Origin: Clostridiales bacterium
GTDB lineage: Bacteria > Bacillota > Clostridia > Oscillospirales > Oscillospiraceae
Length of the DNA: 64,000 nt
Assembly (NCBI GenBank): GCA_025757645.1
Contig: CP107216.1
Location: 991,501-1,055,500 of the forward strand
Direction of reading: 5' to 3'
The notes under the pieces are model-generated. The model was given only the letters and a program-made list of their open reading frames with translations. It did not search any database and was not told the origin of the DNA. This document shows, piece by piece, positions 8,260 through 14,948 of this stretch (position 1 is its first letter; the number at the start of each line of letters is the position of its first letter). A program made the position numbers and the translations under genes.

Positions 8260-9465
8260 TTGAAGGATTTAAAGCATCTGATCTACTTTGAGAACCTTCT
8301 TGACAGCGCCAACAACGAGCTCGTGCAGCAGGCCAAGGATGAGGGTATGCACCCCATCGCTTACACTTGCTATCACATGCCCGAAGTGGTCCTCAACGTA
8401 GACAACTGTTTCTCGGTTAGACTTCGTGCGCCGAAAACGGGTTCATTCGACATCGCATCCTACTACATGTCCAACTACACCTGCGAGTACTGCAGAGCAC
8501 TCGTGGAGCGTGCGATCGAGGGCGGCTATAACTTCCTCGACGCCATCGCTGGTGTGGACGCCTGCGCGGAGATGAACCGCTGCATGGAGAACATCGAGCT
8601 GGTCGCTGCCCCCGACATGCCCAACAAGAAGATGTTCGTTACCCACTGCGACATCCCGTACAAAGTCAAGGACTACACCCTCAAGCACTACGTCAAGCAG
8701 ATCCGCAACCGCTTCCTGAACGTGCTGGCCGAGACCTACGGCGTGGATACGTCCGACAAGGCGCTGCGCAAGGCCGTCAAGGAGCACAACGAGGTCTGCA
8801 AGATCATCACCGAGATCGGCGATATGCGCAAGCTGGAGAACCCGCCCATCACCGGTTATGAATTCCACGTCCTCAACCTGGTTACTTACTGCTGCCCGAA
8901 GAGCAAGATCCTCCCGTACCTGAAGGAGACGCTGGCAGAGATCAAGAAGAGAAAAGTCGACGCCAAGCCGTGGTACCGCTGCCGCGTGGCCCTCATCGGC
9001 TCCGAGATCGACGACCTCGACATGACCCGCATGGTCGAAGACGCCGGCGCGATGATCGTTGCCGACCGTTTCTGCTTCGGCAGCACGCCGGGCCGTGAAG
9101 TCATCGAGCTCAACGACACGGACGACGTCCTCACGCAGATCTGCGCCCACTACCTGAAGACCACGCAGTGCCCGCGCTACATGAGCCAGGAGAAGATCCA
9201 GGAGCGCCGCGACACGATCAACCGTCTCGCCACCGAGAACGGTGCCGAAGGCATCATCTACGAATCCATGAAGTTCTGCGATTTCTGGGCATTCGAGCGC
9301 GCGCTGGCAAGCCATATCATGAACGAAGAGTATGGCTGGCCGGTCCTGTCCATCGACCGCCCGTATATGGCTCGCTCCTCCGGTCAGCTCCGCACGAGAC
9401 TGCAGGCCTTTGTCGAGAGCCTTGAGATCAAGCAGATTCATAAGGCTGCGAAGGAGGACAAATAA
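8260..9465 (+). CDS. 2-hydroxyacyl-CoA dehydratase-type subunit (cluster 1, smaller)
   Basis: The 401-residue protein belongs to the HgdB/FldC-type 2-hydroxyacyl-CoA dehydratase superfamily: Cys-rich, with YTCYHMP near residue 31 in the position of the first cluster ligand, more Cys at YTCEYCRAL and DACAEMNRC, and a C-terminal SGQLRTRLQAFVESLEI segment typical of the family. These enzymes hold [4Fe-4S] clusters and remove water from a 2-hydroxyacyl-CoA through a ketyl radical after ATP-driven one-electron activation. The start is TTG, 6 bases after GAGGTG; no ATG fits. It is close in sequence to the smaller subunit of cluster 2. The substrate is unknown; a related ATP-dependent reductase role is possible. 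Confidence 0.85.
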   Translation: MKDLKHLIYFENLLDSANNELVQQAKDEGMHPIAYTCYHMPEVVLNVDNCFSVRLRAPKTGSFDIASYYMSNYTCEYCRALVERAIEGGYNFLDAIAGVDACAEMNRCMENIELVAAPDMPNKKMFVTHCDIPYKVKDYTLKHYVKQIRNRFLNVLAETYGVDTSDKALRKAVKEHNEVCKIITEIGDMRKLENPPITGYEFHVLNLVTYCCPKSKILPYLKETLAEIKKRKVDAKPWYRCRVALIGSEIDDLDMTRMVEDAGAMIVADRFCFGSTPGREVIELNDTDDVLTQICAHYLKTTQCPRYMSQEKIQERRDTINRLATENGAEGIIYESMKFCDFWAFERALASHIMNEEYGWPVLSIDRPYMARSSGQLRTRLQAFVESLEIKQIHKAAKEDK

Positions 9466-11214
9466 ATGCTGAAAAGTAACATTGCATGGATGAAGAAAAA
9501 TGTCCCCTCCGACCTGAAGGTCTGGAAGGGCATGATCCAGGATATCGACTGGTCCCAGGTCGCAGCGAAGACCAAGCTGAGCCTCCAGCGCGATAAGGAC
9601 CGCATTACGGCCGAGTTCAAGGAATTCGCCGCCATGGACACCAGCGCCAAGATCGATTGGCTCATGAACGGCGACCGTCACCTCGGTTATCTGTATAAGA
9701 AAGACGCCATCGCGTTTGCCCGCCGTGAGTGGAAGGGCCTCAAGAGCGTCGGCTACGACTTTGTCGGCTGGCTGAAGATCTGGGGCGGCATGCTCAACAT
9801 GGTCATGAAGGACCCCATGTCCATTATGCTGGCCGTGTTCGAGTATCACTGGTTCGCTTCCTACCTGGCCACCCCGGCTGTGGTCGACCGCAGCGTGTTC
9901 GGCCGCCGCGGCAAGCTGCTGCAGGCTGACTTTGATATGTGGGTCGCCATTACCCACTGGGCCGAGGATCTGATCGCCAACCTCATCATGGCGGACGCGA
10001 AGATCGGCGGCAACCAGAAGATCAACAAGCGCATCATCATGTTCGACGAAATGACGATGGCGCAGATGATGGCCGGCTTCCCGAACCTGCTCGGCATCCC
10101 GTACCAGATGATCCCGGTCTTCATGGTCTCCGAGATGGACCAGCTGACCCTCATCCCGTACATCGACGCCATCGAGAGCTACGGCCTCCCGTCCGATACC
10201 TGCCCGCTGCCGACGGCTGAGTGCGGCTGCGCGGTCAAGGACGAGTACCCGATGTGCGGCCAGGGCTTCATCGCCTCCTCCATGCCGTGCGACGGTTCCG
10301 TCATGGCGACGTCCTTCCAGGATCGCCGCTTCAGCAAGTTCATGCCGAGCTACCCGCTGTGCATGCCCGTCCGTTACGACGACGAGGACACCACCGAGAT
10401 GGCGGCTGCCGACATGAAGGACTGCATCCACTGGGTCGAGGGCCTCACCGGCGAGACCTGGAACTGGGACACTTACTTCGCCACCATGGAGAAGATGAAC
10501 GAGTGCACCCGGCTCGAGATGGAGAAGTGGGAGATCAACAAGACCCACTATCCGCAGCTGGTCGGTTCCTCCTTCGAGCTGTTCCGTAAGTGGAACTACG
10601 AGATGGACGGCGGCCTGTTCCCCGAAGGCCTGAAGACGCAGCGCAAGATCTGCAAGACCATGATGGAGACCTACGAGAAGAAGCTGCCCGCTTACGTCGG
10701 CGGCTATGAGAAGTACCGTGCGCTCATCTGGAGCTGCCCGGCCCACTTCTATGCCAACTTCTCCAACTGGCTGGCCAACTGCTGGGGCATTTACGCGCTG
10801 ACCGAGATGGAAGCGCTGAACATGACCAAGATGCTCAACACCACCGACAAGGAAGAGGCCATCAACGACCTCTGCCGTCTGTACGAGCGCATGGTCATGC
10901 GTCGCCACACCAACGGCGGCCACGATCACGTTCTGGGCGAGCTGTGGAGACAGTGCGAGAACTTCAACGCGAACGTCGTCATCATGTATCAGCACGTCTG
11001 CTGCAAGACGATGGCCGGCCTGCAGGGCCTGTTCGACGATCAGGCACGTGAGCTTGGTATCCACCTGATCTGGGTCGAGCACGACCTGATGGATCCGCGT
11101 ACCGTTTCCCGTAAGGACATGCGCGGCCGTGTGAACAACTACATGGTCAACGTCATGCACGCGGAGCCGGTCGACGCCACCCTCATCGACATCGATGACG
11201 AGGTCACCTGGTAA
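9466..11214 (+). CDS. 2-hydroxyacyl-CoA dehydratase-type subunit (cluster 1, larger, N-terminally extended)
   Basis: The 582-residue protein starts directly after the previous stop, with AAGGAGG upstream. The C-terminal two-thirds carry the dehydratase fold with Cys patches (ECGCAVKDEYPMCGQGF, SSMPCDGS) and the closing HVCCKTMAGLQGLFDDQA and SRKDMRGRVNNYM segments shared with cluster 2. Classical partners such as HgdA and FldB are near 400-480 residues. The extra N-terminus (about 1-180) includes a hydrophobic, Trp/Met-rich stretch (DFVGWLKIWGGMLNMVM) that could contact the membrane. It forms the heterodimer partner of the preceding subunit. The substrate is unknown and no CoA-transferase gene is near. 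Confidence 0.82.
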   Translation: MLKSNIAWMKKNVPSDLKVWKGMIQDIDWSQVAAKTKLSLQRDKDRITAEFKEFAAMDTSAKIDWLMNGDRHLGYLYKKDAIAFARREWKGLKSVGYDFVGWLKIWGGMLNMVMKDPMSIMLAVFEYHWFASYLATPAVVDRSVFGRRGKLLQADFDMWVAITHWAEDLIANLIMADAKIGGNQKINKRIIMFDEMTMAQMMAGFPNLLGIPYQMIPVFMVSEMDQLTLIPYIDAIESYGLPSDTCPLPTAECGCAVKDEYPMCGQGFIASSMPCDGSVMATSFQDRRFSKFMPSYPLCMPVRYDDEDTTEMAAADMKDCIHWVEGLTGETWNWDTYFATMEKMNECTRLEMEKWEINKTHYPQLVGSSFELFRKWNYEMDGGLFPEGLKTQRKICKTMMETYEKKLPAYVGGYEKYRALIWSCPAHFYANFSNWLANCWGIYALTEMEALNMTKMLNTTDKEEAINDLCRLYERMVMRRHTNGGHDHVLGELWRQCENFNANVVIMYQHVCCKTMAGLQGLFDDQARELGIHLIWVEHDLMDPRTVSRKDMRGRVNNYMVNVMHAEPVDATLIDIDDEVTW

Positions 11215-11278
11215 TTCGGAGCATTTGAACGTATAAACGTATATCGGACATTAAAAACATTCAGGAGGAAGTAATACT

Positions 11279-12073
11279 ATGAAATACTTTGGCGGATGCG
11301 ACGTAGGTTCCACCTACACGAAGGCAGTTATTCTTGACGAGAACGGCAAAATGTGCGCCGACACGACGATCCGCAGCAAGATCAATGCGGAGCAGTCCGC
11401 GATCGCGGCGATGCAGGAAGTCTGCGACAAGGTCGGCCTGAAGGACTCCAAGGAGCTCGCTTACCTCATCGGCACCGGCTACGGCCGCAACAAGGTCCCG
11501 TTCGCCGACGAGAACATCTCCGAGATCTCCTGCCACGCCATGGGCGTGCACGTCACGAACCCGGAAGTCCGCGCCATCATCGATATCGGCGGCCAGGACG
11601 TTAAGGGCATCAGCATCGACACCGACGGCACGGTCAAGAGCTTCGCGATGAACGATAAGTGCTCCGCCGGTACCGGCCGCTTCTTCGAGGCCATGGCCCG
11701 CTCCTTCGAGATGAGCCTGCCGGAGTTCTCGAACCTGTCCCTGACGGCGAAGAACGTCATCCCGATCACGGCGCAGTGCACCGTTTTCGCGGAGTCCGAA
11801 GTCATCACCCTCGTGGGCGAAGGCAAGCCGACCGACGAGATCGCCGCCGGCATCGAGATGGCCGTCGCCAAGCGCTGCTTCGTCATGGCCAAGAAGGCCG
11901 GCGCCACCGACAGCATCACGCTGACGGGCGGCTGCGCGAAGAACGCCGGCCTGAAGCAGGCCATCGAGCACGTGCTGAAGTTCAAAGTCGTTGAGCTGAA
12001 GACCGACCCGCAGCTGATGGGCGCTCTGGGTGCTGCCGAGTACGCTCGCCAGAAGGGTCTCGCCAAGAAGTAA
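11279..12073 (+). CDS. Activator (ATPase) of 2-hydroxyacyl-CoA dehydratase, HgdC/FldI type
   Basis: The 264-residue protein matches the BadF/BadG/BcrA/BcrD ATPase family: N-terminal phosphate loop GGCDVGSTYTKAV, then IGTGYGRN, DIGGQDVKGI, NDKCSAGTGRF and TGGCAKN. Cys128 and Cys167 are spaced like the two residues of HgdC-type activases that hold one [4Fe-4S] cluster between the subunits of a dimer. It injects one electron into the dehydratase on ATP hydrolysis. CAGGAGGAAG precedes the start, 64 bases after the larger subunit. It is the only such activase in the window, so it may also serve cluster 2. Confidence 0.92.
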   Translation: MKYFGGCDVGSTYTKAVILDENGKMCADTTIRSKINAEQSAIAAMQEVCDKVGLKDSKELAYLIGTGYGRNKVPFADENISEISCHAMGVHVTNPEVRAIIDIGGQDVKGISIDTDGTVKSFAMNDKCSAGTGRFFEAMARSFEMSLPEFSNLSLTAKNVIPITAQCTVFAESEVITLVGEGKPTDEIAAGIEMAVAKRCFVMAKKAGATDSITLTGGCAKNAGLKQAIEHVLKFKVVELKTDPQLMGALGAAEYARQKGLAKK

Positions 12074-12085
12074 GGAGACGATTAC

Positions 12086-12241
12086 ATGAAACTGTTGAAG
12101 AAGCTTCTCACCATCCTGCTGGCTACCTCCGGCGCTCTGTTCACCGTGTACCAGTTCAATCTGGATATGAAGCTCGTTGGCTGGCTGTACAATGTCCTCC
12201 ATGAGTTCCATACCCGCAAACCGGTTACGACCGAGTTCTAA
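12086..12241 (+). CDS. 51-residue membrane protein of dehydratase cluster 1
   Basis: An AGGAG site lies 8 bases before an ATG that opens 51 codons, 12 bases after the activase stop and just before the operon terminator. The protein has a basic start (MKLLKKLL), a single hydrophobic helix to about residue 21, then YQFNLDMK and a short amphipathic, basic tail. The same layout and the YxFNLDxK motif recur in the 53-residue gene at 57465 in cluster 2. I know no named family. Context implies a role with the dehydratase complex, perhaps membrane attachment; that is inference. Confidence 0.75.
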   Translation: MKLLKKLLTILLATSGALFTVYQFNLDMKLVGWLYNVLHEFHTRKPVTTEF

Positions 12242-12252
12242 GTAAATCCCGC

Positions 12253-12287
12253 AAGCGGCCGCTGAGCGATCAGCGGCCGCTTTTTTC
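12253..12287 (+). terminator. Terminator of dehydratase cluster 1
   Basis: A perfect 13-bp stem (12253-12265 with 12270-12282, GCGA loop) runs into six T. Confidence 0.92.
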
Positions 12288-12537
12288 TGCGCCGCGCGCA
12301 GAAAAAAGCAAACGATCCCATTCGAGGCGGGCGCTTCGCCCCCTCGAGCTCCCCCGCTGCTCAGAAGTTTCCGCGGGAGTGGGGGGGCGTCTATTGGAAG
12401 TTACCGCCGATTGACGACGGGCTTCCACTTTGCGCCGTGCGCAGAAAAAAGCAAACAATCCCATTCGAGGCGGCTGCCGACTGCCAGCGGCTTTCCGGCT
12501 TGCGGAGCATAGACAAAAGCAAACGATCCCATTCGAG
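12281..12537. repeat. REP-like patch: three copies of a short repeat, two with palindromic edges
   Basis: A 35-base unit (12296-12330) recurs at 12439-12473 with one mismatch, and its 23-base core (AAAAGCAAACGATCCCATTC and GAG) recurs again at 12515-12537. The first copy is preceded by its own inverted repeat (TTTTTTCTGCGC 12281-12292 with 12296-12307), the second by a similar shorter one. The stretch 12288-12547 has no gene with a ribosome site. It looks like an intergenic repeat family; spread in the genome cannot be judged here. Confidence 0.7.
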
Positions 12538-12547
12538 ATGGGTGCGC

Positions 12548-12715
12548 TTATCCCCAGTAGCCGGAGATGCCGTCCGGCGCGTGCGCCTTGCTCGGCGGGA
12601 TGGCGTCGTTTTTCCGGTTGCCGTGCGGGACGCTGTGGTCGCGCGCCGCCGCGCGCTGATCGTGCCCGGTCGGCACAGGCGCGGGCTTGCGCCCGCCGCG
12701 TTTATCTTCTTTCAT
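12548..12715 (-). CDS. 55-residue basic hypothetical protein downstream of spoVAC
   Basis: AAGGAGGA lies 6 bases before an ATG at 12715 opening 55 codons. The gene starts 13 bases after the spoVAC stop, so it is probably in the same transcript. The protein is hydrophilic and basic, begins MKEDKRGGRKPAPVP, ends DGISGYWG, and has no membrane segment or Cys. I do not recognise it. Its position after a late sporulation gene suggests a small spore protein, but this is inference. The upstream end of the gene is well supported; coding potential otherwise rests on the ribosome site and operon spacing. Confidence 0.55.
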   Translation of the reverse strand: MKEDKRGGRKPAPVPTGHDQRAAARDHSVPHGNRKNDAIPPSKAHAPDGISGYWG

Positions 12716-12728
12716 GTGTTCCTCCTTG

Positions 12729-13172
12729 TCAGACCAGTCCGAAGACGGCCAGGATCAGCCCGTAGATCACGCTTGCGCTGATGCCGTAGACGATCACCGG
12801 CCCTGCGATCGTGAAGATCTTGACCGCCGTGCCCGTGACGAAGCCCTCGGTCTTGAATTCCAGCGCTGGGGACACCACGGAGTTTGCAAACCCCGTGATC
12901 GGCACCAGAGATCCCGCCCCGGCGAACCGCGCCAGATCGTCGTAAACGCCCAGCCCCGTCAGCAGCGCGCCGAGAAACACCAGCGTGATCGAGCACCACG
13001 TTGCCGCTGTGACCGCCGATGCGCCCCAGTGTTCATACAGGTTCACCAGTGCCTGACCGACCACGCAGATCGCGCCGCCGACCAGCCCCGCGCGCAGCAG
13101 GTCGCCCCAGATGGGCGAGCGCGGCGAGAGCGAATCGACAAACGCCGCATATTCTTCGTTGCTCATGCGCAT
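12729..13172 (-). CDS. spoVAC: Stage V sporulation protein AC
   Basis: The 147-residue membrane protein matches SpoVAC: a short cytosolic lead (SPRSPIWGDLL), VGGAICVVGQAL, then FLGALLTGLGVYDDLARFAGAG and LVPITGFANSVVSPALEF, the family core. SpoVA proteins form the inner spore membrane channel for Ca-dipicolinate uptake and release; SpoVAC is the mechanosensitive part. In Bacillus it sits in a multi-gene spoVA operon, but here spoVAD and spoVAE do not follow; a small basic gene does. The ATG at 13172 has AGGAG 9 bases upstream; an ATG at 13166 using GAGG is equally possible. A sigma-G-like promoter precedes it. Confidence 0.88.
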   Translation of the reverse strand: MRMSNEEYAAFVDSLSPRSPIWGDLLRAGLVGGAICVVGQALVNLYEHWGASAVTAATWCSITLVFLGALLTGLGVYDDLARFAGAGSLVPITGFANSVVSPALEFKTEGFVTGTAVKIFTIAGPVIVYGISASVIYGLILAVFGLV

Positions 13173-13191
13173 TGTCCTCATCTCCTGCGCA

Positions 13192-13221
13192 CAGTATGGC
13201 CGCGCGCGCGCAAAACTATGC
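13192..13221 (-). promoter_or_regulatory. Sigma-G-like forespore promoter of spoVAC
   Basis: On the minus strand GCATA (13221-13217), an 18-base spacer and CATACTG (13198-13192) agree with the sigma-G consensus in all but one position. It lies so close to the start codon that the leader would be very short. Confidence 0.5.
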
Positions 13222-13267
13222 AACAAGCGCCTCCGCACGGCATGCACGGAGACGCTTGTTGTTTTTT
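13221..13267. terminator. Strong hairpin between ogt and spoVAC
   Basis: 15-base arms (13221-13235 and 13247-13261) with one mismatch, followed on the plus strand by six T. On the minus strand, where ogt is read, the tail is only TTTT after a 5-base gap, so it is a better terminator for plus-strand transcription, although no plus-strand gene ends here. The rest of 13268-13448 shows nothing further. Confidence 0.6.
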
Positions 13268-13448
13268 ATAAATGTATGCTTGATGTACTATGTACCGGTT
13301 TTTTGTATGTCGAAAACCGCTCGTTCGGTATGCGAGCCAAAGAAGTCCGATGGCGCTCGTGAAGAAAAAAAGCGGCAGAGATAAAACACGGGACTGCTCG
13401 CGGGGCGCAGCAAAGAGTCTTGCTGGCGGTCATTTTTCCATATGTTGC

Positions 13449-13904
13449 TTATTTTAAAATGGTGATCCCCTCGAGCGCCAGCAGCTTTCGCTTAATCTCC
13501 AGCCCGCCGGCATAGCCGGTGAGTGTGCCGTTCGCGCCGATGACGCGGTGGCAGGGGATGACGATCGGGATCGGGTTGTGGTGGTTGGCCATGCCGACGG
13601 CGCGGCTGGCACTCGGGCTGCCGATGGCGGCGGCGAGCTCGCCATACGTGCACGTCTCGCCGTAGGGGATGGCGCGCAGCGCCGCCCAGACCCGCTGCTG
13701 AAATGCGGTGCCGCGCGGGGCGAGCGGCAGGTCGAATGTCCGCCGCGTGCCCGCAAAGTATTCCCGCAGCTGCGCCTCGGCCGCGTCGAGCAGGGGCGAG
13801 GCGTCCTGCGCGCCGTCCGCGCCGAAGCGGATGGCCGTGACGGCGGCTTCGTCCGCCTGGAGCGTCAGCAGGCCGATGGGCGTTTCGATGGTGCGTGTGC
13901 TCAT
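13449..13904 (-). CDS. ogt: Methylated-DNA--protein-cysteine S-methyltransferase
   Basis: The 151-residue protein carries the active-site motif PCHRVIG with acceptor Cys118, the helix-turn-helix segment TYGELAAAIGSPSASRAVG and the NPIPIVIPCHR context of Ogt/MGMT enzymes, which transfer the alkyl group of O6-alkylguanine to themselves in a suicidal repair step. There is no Ada-type N-terminal regulatory domain. The start overlaps the stop of the upstream gene by 4 bases (ATGA), so translation is coupled. Confidence 0.92.
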   Translation of the reverse strand: MSTRTIETPIGLLTLQADEAAVTAIRFGADGAQDASPLLDAAEAQLREYFAGTRRTFDLPLAPRGTAFQQRVWAALRAIPYGETCTYGELAAAIGSPSASRAVGMANHHNPIPIVIPCHRVIGANGTLTGYAGGLEIKRKLLALEGITILK

Positions 13905-14308
13905 GTCTCCAGCACCAGATTTTCCACGCCGGACTTTTCAAATTCGTCCATGTATTCATCCATGCGGGCGTTGAGCTCGGTATAGTCGGCGGGCTCGCTG
14001 TCGAGACAGCCCAGGTCGCGCCGCGCCAGCTCCTCGGCCAGAATGTCGAAAAACACGGCGTCCTCATAGTCGGCGATGGCCTCGTGAATGCCGCCGTTTT
14101 CGTAGGCGGGCGAGGGGAAAATGTGCCCCTGCCAGCGGGAAATGAGCGCGTTCATGCCGTTTTTGGCGCACTGCGCAAAGAGCTTTTCCTGCAAAATATC
14201 GTAATCCTCAAACCGGTCTTTCTCGCGTGTGGAGTTGAGGATCCAGTTGCCGATGTAGACGAGATCCAGCAGCCGCCGGAACTCCTTGTCGGTGAGTTCT
14301 ATGTTCAT
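13901..14308 (-). CDS. Conserved hypothetical protein coupled to ogt
   Basis: The 135-residue, acidic, soluble protein begins MNIELTDKEFRRLLDLVYIGNWILNS and is mostly helical, with a run of Asp/Glu in the C-terminal half. I do not recognise a function. The ATG at 14308 lies 9 bases after GGGAGG; the longer open frame to 14395 has no site. It is the first gene of a two-gene unit with ogt, and is divergent from the DUF1934 gene. Confidence 0.7.
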   Translation of the reverse strand: MNIELTDKEFRRLLDLVYIGNWILNSTREKDRFEDYDILQEKLFAQCAKNGMNALISRWQGHIFPSPAYENGGIHEAIADYEDAVFFDILAEELARRDLGCLDSEPADYTELNARMDEYMDEFEKSGVENLVLET

Positions 14309-14435
14309 CCGGTCATCCCTCCCGACGGGAGCCTGCGCCCCCGAAAAATGGCTGGCATCCGCAGCGGTCGGCGGCGGATGCGCTTGTGCTACCATTATAG
14401 CAAACGGCGGCGGGAAATTCTACACCATTTTTCTG

Positions 14436-14464
14436 TTGCGAAGTTGGACAAAACAGTATATGAT
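14436..14464 (+). promoter_or_regulatory. Promoter of the DUF1934-argS operon
   Basis: TTGCGA (14436-14441), 17-base spacer, TATGAT (14459-14464), 35 bases before the start at 14500. Confidence 0.5.
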
Positions 14465-14499
14465 AATAGAATCGCACTGTTATGCAAAGGAGGCGGCGT

Positions 14500-14922
14500 A
14501 TGCAGGTCGTTATCACGATCGAGGGCTCCCAGGCCGATGTTTTCGAGCAGGAGCCGGACGAGCTGGTGCAGTTTTCGACCGACGGGGAGTATACCTGCGT
14601 CGACGGCTGCGGGGTGCTCACCTATCCCGAGAGCGAGCTGACCGGCATGGCCGGCACGCTCACGACCATCACTTTCACGCCGTCGAGCGCCGTGCTCAAG
14701 CGCACCGGCACCGTCACGAGCCGGATGGTCTTTGCCCCCGGCGCGCGCAACACGTTTTTGTACCAGACACCGTATGGCACCAGCACGGTCGGGCTGGAGA
14801 CGCAGCGCTACCGCTCCACGCTGGGCGAGCACGGCGGGGTGCTGGATCTGTTGTATGTCGTGGATTTTGACCATGCCTGCGCCAACCGCAACCAGCTGAA
14901 GATCACCGTCCGAGAACAATAA
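14500..14922 (+). CDS. DUF1934 (YwiB-like) beta-barrel protein
   Basis: The 140-residue protein fits the YwiB/DUF1934 family in length and in being nearly all beta strand, with LTTITFTPSSAVLKRTGTV and FLYQTPYGT as the family-like core and a GVLDLLYVVDFDH end. The fold resembles lipocalin-type barrels; the ligand is unknown. The ATG at 14500 lies after AAGGAGG; the ATG at 14482 precedes that site. The gene ends 26 bases before argS, an arrangement common in Firmicutes. Confidence 0.82.
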   Translation: MQVVITIEGSQADVFEQEPDELVQFSTDGEYTCVDGCGVLTYPESELTGMAGTLTTITFTPSSAVLKRTGTVTSRMVFAPGARNTFLYQTPYGTSTVGLETQRYRSTLGEHGGVLDLLYVVDFDHACANRNQLKITVREQ

Positions 14923-14948
14923 GATTATAGAATAGGGGGTAACTGATT

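Noticed and set aside
8443..11160. A 905-codon open frame on the minus strand opposite dehydratase cluster 1
   Set aside because: It is a mirror frame of high-GC genes: low-complexity His/Val/Ala-rich translation, no ribosome site, and fully covered by well-supported plus-strand genes.
12430..12781. Two overlapping plus-strand frames in the repeat patch
   Set aside because: They arise from the repeats (recurring QTIPFE), have no ribosome site, and oppose the better supported small gene at 12548-12715.
14923..14948. A T-box leader before argS
   Set aside because: Only 26 bases separate argS from the DUF1934 gene, and no T-box or specifier loop is seen upstream of 14500.
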